This document shows, one piece after another, positions 59,583-64,000 of a stretch of DNA of 64,000 nt. The position numbers and the translations under genes were made by a program. A model generated the notes under the pieces. The model ran no database searches. It was not told the origin of the DNA and was given only the letters and a program-made list of their open reading frames with translations. The DNA comes from Acidobacteriota bacterium (lineage in GTDB: Bacteria > Acidobacteriota > Thermoanaerobaculia > Multivoradales > Multivoraceae): NCBI GenBank assembly GCA_029263415.1, contig JAJCXN010000055.1:248001-312000 (forward strand), read 5' to 3'. The stretch's first letter is position 1. Each line of letters starts with the position of its first letter.

Positions 59583-60452
59583 ATGAAGTTCCCAATCAAT
59601 AAGGTTAAGCCTTGCCCCGGCGCCCTCCGCAAAGGGTTGGCACGCCTCACCCTGATTGGCGTCGCCAGTGTGGCGATCGCTGGACCCCAGGCTGTCTTTG
59701 CTGGAACTACTACCATCAACCTCCCTGCGGCTGCGGACGCGGCCATGTTTGAACCTCGATCCGGCGATCCCGCCAACGCAGACGGTCTTGGCCCAAGACT
59801 CTTCATCGGTAGGACCGGCGGCAACGGCGGCAATACCCTGCGGCGTTCTCTGTTGCGGTTCGACGTTGCTGGCGCGATTCCGTTAGGAGCAACCATCGAC
59901 ATGGTCGAACTAACGGTCACCGTTTCAGGAGTCCCAATCACAGTTGCCGGGTTCACCAGCCTCTTGCATCGGGTGACTACTCCTTGGAATGAGGGACCTT
60001 CGGTTGGCAACACAAATGGTGGGGAGGGCCAGCCATCACAGGCTGGAGATACGACCTGGTTGCACAACAACTTTGACACTGAGTTTTGGAGCACGCCCGG
60101 CGGAGACTACGCCGCGTCATCCAGCGCATCGGTGTTGATGGTCGGTTTTGGCGACTACACGTTTTCTAGTGGTGTTCGCGGCGCCGAGAGCATGGTCACA
60201 GATGTGCAAGGTTGGCTCGACGATCCGGCGAACAATTTTGGTTGGATCATTCGCGGTGGCGAGGGGTCAAGTGGTCCGAGTGCCAAGCGGCTCAGTTCTC
60301 GGGAGGCCAGCAGCGACCAGCCGGTTCTCACCGTGACCTACACGCTCGCTGCGCCTCCTCCCTTGGAGATTCCGGTTTCCAGTGGCGCGGGATTATTAGT
60401 GTTCTTCGCCGTGCTGGGTGTGTGTGGCTGGTGGACCTTGAGGCGTCATTGA
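59583..60452 (+). CDS. Secreted DNRLRE-like protein with C-terminal membrane anchor
   Basis: About 289 residues from ATG 59583, which has a GGACGGAGAG site upstream; the frame is open from 59517. After a signal peptide (LARLTLIGVASVAIAGPQAV) the body resembles DNRLRE-type beta-sandwich domains (INLPAAADAAMFEPRS, RRSLLRFDVAGAIPLGATID). The C-terminus is LEIPVSSGAGLLVFFAVLGV, then CGWWTLRRH: a hydrophobic helix with a basic end, like IPTL/PEP-CTERM-type sorting tails, although the motif is non-standard. It is probably displayed on the cell surface or in a biofilm matrix. Stands alone between opposing genes. Confidence 0.65.
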   Translation: MKFPINKVKPCPGALRKGLARLTLIGVASVAIAGPQAVFAGTTTINLPAAADAAMFEPRSGDPANADGLGPRLFIGRTGGNGGNTLRRSLLRFDVAGAIPLGATIDMVELTVTVSGVPITVAGFTSLLHRVTTPWNEGPSVGNTNGGEGQPSQAGDTTWLHNNFDTEFWSTPGGDYAASSSASVLMVGFGDYTFSSGVRGAESMVTDVQGWLDDPANNFGWIIRGGEGSSGPSAKRLSSREASSDQPVLTVTYTLAAPPPLEIPVSSGAGLLVFFAVLGVCGWWTLRRH

Positions 60453-60545
60453 CTGTTTGAGTTGTTCTCGCACAGGAAGGTAGGATCGTGGTGGTGGGGC
60501 AGCCCTGCCGAAGCTTCTCGATAGCAACACCATGCGGAGCCTCTA

Positions 60546-61553
60546 ATGAGCACAAGTGATGCGACCGACGACCCTGAACTAAAGAACAATCACCTAACGC
60601 CTGCAGGTCTGCTGAAAAGCGACTTATGGCTCGACAAGCCAGATGCTGTCGATGCGATTGGCCGGCGGATCGCTTCGGGCCGCATCAGCGAGGAGCAAGG
60701 CGTCAACCTTCGCCAGTATGCGGAGGACGGCTACCTCTCGTTCGACCTCAATCTCGATGAATCGGTCTACAGCGACCTTGAGGCTAGCGTGAACCGAATG
60801 TGGCAGGAGAAGCCGAGCGACATCGTGTACGCGTTTGATGGCCCGCTGCGTCGCATGCACGAGGCGGAAGAGGCCACGGAGCGTCGCCCGCCCTATCGGA
60901 TCATGGGGCTTGAAACGCACTGCGAGGCGGCGATGTCGCTCTATCTCAATCGAACGATTTTCGACTACTTGCGCCTGATTTTCGAAGAGCGCCCGGTTGC
61001 AACCCAATCCATCTACTTTCAGTATGGGTCACGTCAGCAACTACATCGCGATCCGGTGCATGTCTATATGGACCCGCCAAGTCATCTAGCTGCGGCTTGG
61101 GTCGCCCTGGAAGACATTCATCCTGAAGGTGGGCCGCTCACCTATGTTCCTGGCTCGCACAAACTGCCGTACTTTCAGTTCGAGCCTGGGGTGTATCAGT
61201 TTGACCACTACTCGCATACTGCAGCGGACGCAAACCGAATGGCTCTCGCCGAAGAGGAGCAGGCAAAGGCGCATGGACTGGCTGCGGAGGCGTTTTTGCC
61301 CAAGCGTGGCCAAGTTCTGATTTGGCATCACTCGTTGCTTCACGGCGGAAGTCCCGGCAGCGATGCGATCACCCGCAAGAGCTTCGTGGTGCACTACACA
61401 ACCATGCAGTACTACGATTCCTCGATGCAGTCGATCTCGAAACCCGACGGCGTCGGCGGCCGGGAAATGGAGATCTGGCAGTCCTACGATGTGTTCTCTC
61501 GGAACGGTTGCCAGGGGTTCAGGGCGCCTGTCCTAGGAGCACTGGCCAGCTAG
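60546..61553 (+). CDS. Phytanoyl-CoA dioxygenase family protein
   Basis: A 335-residue Fe(II)/2-oxoglutarate-dependent oxygenase-like protein. The jelly-roll core has an HxD iron motif in QQLHRDPVHVYMDPPSH, followed by WVALEDIHPEGGPLTYVPGSH and the distal histidine in QVLIWHHSLLHGGSP, with Arg in ITRKSFVVHYT for 2-oxoglutarate. The QLHRDPVHVY segment and PGSHKLPYF are typical of the PhyH family, which hydroxylates diverse small substrates, including in secondary metabolism. The neighbours give no pathway. The methyltransferase at 61585 converges on it. Confidence 0.85.
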   Translation: MSTSDATDDPELKNNHLTPAGLLKSDLWLDKPDAVDAIGRRIASGRISEEQGVNLRQYAEDGYLSFDLNLDESVYSDLEASVNRMWQEKPSDIVYAFDGPLRRMHEAEEATERRPPYRIMGLETHCEAAMSLYLNRTIFDYLRLIFEERPVATQSIYFQYGSRQQLHRDPVHVYMDPPSHLAAAWVALEDIHPEGGPLTYVPGSHKLPYFQFEPGVYQFDHYSHTAADANRMALAEEEQAKAHGLAAEAFLPKRGQVLIWHHSLLHGGSPGSDAITRKSFVVHYTTMQYYDSSMQSISKPDGVGGREMEIWQSYDVFSRNGCQGFRAPVLGALAS

Positions 61554-61584
61554 GCGTGGATCTCGGTTGGTCCTGGTTGGTGTG

Positions 61585-62325
61585 CTAGCGAATGGGATCT
61601 GAGCACACGAAGAACGCTGACAAGCCCGGACGTGTTCGGAGTAGTTCGGCGCTCTCTTCTTCCTCGAAACGAAAGTCTGTGGCGTCGAACGGCGAGGGCG
61701 AGGGTTCGTTCCAGTCGAGGATCGCGTTGGGACCGCAGTGTCTGAAGTAGCGCACTGTGCGGAATTGTTCGGTACAAAGAGCACGCCAGTACCAAGGGTA
61801 GAGTGCGGTCTGAGCTCCTGCAGCGAACGCAGCTCTGATGTCCTGCTTGCTAGCGACCAACGGAACTCCGACCACCAATCGACCGTTATCTTCAACGTGA
61901 CCTGAGATTCTTTGCAGCAGGGACTCTGATTGGCGGTAGCGCGCCAGAAGATCGAAGGCAAGCACTAGACCGTGGTGTCCTAGGTCCCCACCGGGTGCGC
62001 TCAGGGGGGTTCGCCTATAGGAGACCTGTGCGCTACCGTACTTCTTGAGCGCGTGACGCACCGGACGGTCGAACTCCTCGAGGCCTAAGTAGCGTGTGCC
62101 ACCGGCCTCACGCAGGGGCTCGGAACCGAATCCCGACCCCGATCCGAAGTCTAGGATCGACTGTCCCTGAGCGTAGCGACAAGCAAACAGATATCGCGAA
62201 AGAACCATCTGGTAGCGATGATCCGGGACTAACGGAGAGACCAAGCGGGTGCGCGGTGACAGGCCTCCTGACAGGAGTGCTGCTGCGTCTCGGTAGTGCC
62301 TGAGTTTCAGTTTGAAGGAGTTCAT
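61585..62325 (-). CDS. Class I SAM-dependent methyltransferase
   Basis: About 246 residues from ATG 62325 (MNSFKLKLRHYRDAAALLSG); the frame continues upstream to 62427. Motif I is SILDFGSGSGFGSEPLREAG, the acidic SAM contact is in RYLGLEEFD, motif II is HGLVLAFDLLARYRQSE, and the end carries QFRTVRYFRHCGPNAILDW. The aromatic-rich substrate side (ALYPWYWRALCTEQ) is unlike common UbiE types. The substrate is unknown. It diverges from the M61 peptidase gene across about 130 bases. Confidence 0.75.
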   Translation of the reverse strand: MNSFKLKLRHYRDAAALLSGGLSPRTRLVSPLVPDHRYQMVLSRYLFACRYAQGQSILDFGSGSGFGSEPLREAGGTRYLGLEEFDRPVRHALKKYGSAQVSYRRTPLSAPGGDLGHHGLVLAFDLLARYRQSESLLQRISGHVEDNGRLVVGVPLVASKQDIRAAFAAGAQTALYPWYWRALCTEQFRTVRYFRHCGPNAILDWNEPSPSPFDATDFRFEEEESAELLRTRPGLSAFFVCSDPIR

Positions 62326-62459
62326 GAGGGTGTTCTGTAGTTTAGCGACTGTAGGGCCGCCTGTGGAGCTGTGTCCTGCTTTCCGTGGACCACTTCGGGC
62401 TTGATCGGGGTGGTCTAGACTCACCACTTTGCTGCCATCCGATGCTTCAAGGAGACCGC

Positions 62460-64000
62460 GTGCTTCGATTCAACCCGACCTCGACCACCCTGCGCCCACT
62501 GCTTCTTGTAGCTCTCTTGCTCTGCTTCGTTGGTGGATCGCTCGCCGCGCAAGGTGCGGCGGTCCGCTACTCGGTATCGTTTGATCAGCGGGAGCATCAC
62601 GAGGCCAAGATCATCGTCCGCTTCACTGATCTCGGGAGTCGGCCCCTCGAGTTGCGTATGAGTCGCTCGTCGCCTGGTCGCTACCGTCTTCACGAGTTTG
62701 CTAAGAACGTCTATGGCATCAGCGCGGTCGATGGTCTGGGCGAGGCCCTTGAGGTGGAGCCGGTGACTCCTTCCAGCTGGCGGGTCAAGAATCATCACGG
62801 CACGGTCGAGGTGAGCTACACGTTGTTCGGTGACCTGCTGTCAGGCACCTACTCCGCGATTGAATCTCGATTGGCGGTGCTCAATCCTCCGGCGACGTTC
62901 CTATGGGCCAAGGGTCTTGAGCAGCGACCGGTCGAGGTTGACTTCGATTTGCCACTTGGTTGGGGTGTGGTCAGCCAGATCCCAGAGGGCACACCCGGAC
63001 GAATTGAGGCCGTCGACCTCGCCTACTTTCTGGACAGTCCGATCGGACTCGGGACGTTCGACAATCGCAGCTGGAGGGTCGATCGCAAGGGTCGTCCTTT
63101 GCCCCCGATCGTTGGAGAACTCTCGGGTGACCACGAAGGGGAGGCTGCCGCTAATGGTTTTGAGCAGGAGATCCGGTTGGCAGTTCATCACCAAGGAGAA
63201 GCCGAGCTCGTTGACCGGTATCAAGAGCAGCTGAAGCGTCTGGTGGCCGAAGCTGGTGCAGTGTTTGGTGAACTTCCGTTGTTTGACTACGGTCGCTACA
63301 CGTTCATTGCGAACTACCTTCCATTCGCTCATGACGATGCAATGGAGCATCGGAACTCAACTATCCACTCGAGCCCCGATCCCTTGAAGGGTTCACAGAA
63401 GACGCTGCTGCACACCATCATTCACGAGTTCTTTCATATCTGGAACGTCGAGCGGATCCGGCCTGCAGCGCTCGAACCGTTCAACTTCGAAGACTTGAAC
63501 CCGTCGTCTGAACTGTGGTTTGCCGAGGGCTTCACGAACTACTACGACAGTCTGTTGATGGTGCGTGCTGGGGTGAGCAGCGCAGAAGAGTTTCTCGGCG
63601 ACTTGTCTGTGACCGTCGATCGATTCATGAATTCGCCGGCGCGTAACTACGGAGGCGCCGCGTATATGAGTCGCCGTGCCGCGTTCAATGATCGGGCTGC
63701 CTGGGTGGATCCACGCAACACGGTCAACACCTACTTGCATTACTACTACTACGGCGAGGCGCTAGCCCTGGTACTCGATCTCGAACTACGCAGCCAATTC
63801 TCGAGCAGCTTGGACGAGTTCATGCAAGAGGTTTGGCGCGCGCATGGCGTGGGGGGCATTGGGCAGGAGAGGCCATATTCCAACAAGGATCTGGAAGCTC
63901 TGCTCAAGCAACATACCAACGAGGAGTTCGCGGCTCAATACTTCGAGAACTTCGTTTTGACCGGCGGCGCCCCTGATTTTGATCGCCTGTTGGGCACGGT
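62460..64000 (+). CDS. M61 family metallopeptidase, glycyl-aminopeptidase type (3' end missing)
   Basis: At least 513 residues; the frame runs off the end of the window. Start GTG 62460 follows AAGGAG, with an in-frame ATG at 62442 as alternative. A signal peptide (LLLVALLLCFVGGSLAAQ) is followed by the N-terminal M61 beta domain (VRYSVSFDQREHHEAKIIVR, LELRMSRSSPGRYRLHEFAK). The catalytic domain carries the zinc motif TIIHEFFHIWNVERI (HExxH) and the downstream glutamate in LWFAEGFTNYYDSLL, consistent with an active gluzincin. The PDZ domain normally near the C-terminus would lie beyond the window. Confidence 0.9.
   Translation, partial: MLRFNPTSTTLRPLLLVALLLCFVGGSLAAQGAAVRYSVSFDQREHHEAKIIVRFTDLGSRPLELRMSRSSPGRYRLHEFAKNVYGISAVDGLGEALEVEPVTPSSWRVKNHHGTVEVSYTLFGDLLSGTYSAIESRLAVLNPPATFLWAKGLEQRPVEVDFDLPLGWGVVSQIPEGTPGRIEAVDLAYFLDSPIGLGTFDNRSWRVDRKGRPLPPIVGELSGDHEGEAAANGFEQEIRLAVHHQGEAELVDRYQEQLKRLVAEAGAVFGELPLFDYGRYTFIANYLPFAHDDAMEHRNSTIHSSPDPLKGSQKTLLHTIIHEFFHIWNVERIRPAALEPFNFEDLNPSSELWFAEGFTNYYDSLLMVRAGVSSAEEFLGDLSVTVDRFMNSPARNYGGAAYMSRRAAFNDRAAWVDPRNTVNTYLHYYYYGEALALVLDLELRSQFSSSLDEFMQEVWRAHGVGGIGQERPYSNKDLEALLKQHTNEEFAAQYFENFVLTGGAPDFDRLLGT

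Overview
The window is a gene-dense, GC-rich (by eye) stretch of bacterial chromosome with about 49 protein-coding genes or clear gene remnants. I see no rRNA, tRNA, CRISPR array, integrase, transposase or phage gene. The host is Gram-negative: there are lipoprotein and Tat signals, a predicted outer-membrane protein, AddAB, and many secreted proteins. A beta-sandwich C-terminal domain (DTGxFWFF...FWxFxGxLTD), DGFESGD tails, DUF6116-like and post-PEP-CTERM-like proteins point, from memory, to Acidobacteriota (Thermoanaerobaculia-like) or a gammaproteobacterium. I cannot decide between them without a search.

Layout. 1-5.0 kb: a forward run of the 3' part of an MrpD/NuoM-type antiporter subunit, a class V aminotransferase, an SDR oxidoreductase and a secreted PQQ-like propeller, most joined by 4-base overlaps. 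5-10 kb: a DUF4261-like protein and a small membrane protein diverge around a perfect palindrome; a YdeI-like protein and a large secreted serine hydrolase with two Calx-beta and two DTGxFWFF domains follow on the minus strand. 10.1-17.9 kb: addB-addA, a translationally coupled double-strand-break repair nuclease/helicase. 17.9-25.6 kb: a double-length CruF-like membrane protein, glyoxalase II, small membrane proteins, a DUF1499 protein, a TSUP transporter, an HExxH protein, an AI-2E family transporter, a DUF3052-like protein and a DUF6116-like protein. 25.7-28.6 kb: a repeat-rich secreted protein and a tRNA-queuosine mannosyltransferase-like enzyme, facing a GST across 28-bp hairpin repeats.

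29.5-35.0 kb is a minus-strand block of secreted proteins: a permuted PA-domain zinc protease coupled to a post-PEP-CTERM-like protein, then a subtilisin with a DGFESGD tail. 35.3-38.0 kb: a two-gene molybdenum hydroxylase (IorAB-like). 38.3-46.9 kb: small and hypothetical proteins, a methyltransferase, RidA plus a luciferase-like oxidoreductase, an FHA protein, an amidohydrolase lipoprotein and a frameshifted ELWxxDGT-repeat gene. 47.2-50.5 kb: a propeller-sensor diguanylate cyclase and the decayed tail of a choice-of-anchor Q protein. 50.7-53.8 kb: pterin dehydratase, Tag glycosylase and a secreted M28 peptidase. 54.1-58.4 kb: a Tat-exported lipoprotein superoxide dismutase, then a LolCDE/MacB-like ABC ATPase and permease pair. 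58.5-64 kb: a degenerate M28-like lipoprotein, a DNRLRE-like anchored protein, a phytanoyl-CoA dioxygenase-like enzyme, a methyltransferase and the 5' part of an M61 peptidase.

Two themes cut across the window. One is a large secretome whose members share C-terminal modules (DTGxFWFF domain three times, DGFESGD tail three times), with gene decay among them (two frameshifted or decayed genes, one possible third). The other is short in-frame tandem repeats (9, 15 or 18 nt) expanded inside otherwise ordinary proteins (AddA, DUF1499, TSUP, 25.7-kb protein). I did not find an obvious new multi-gene defence or mobile system. The best leads are the permuted protease, the tandem CruF, the exported SOD, the inactive M28-like lipoprotein with an unusual start, and the repeat expansions.
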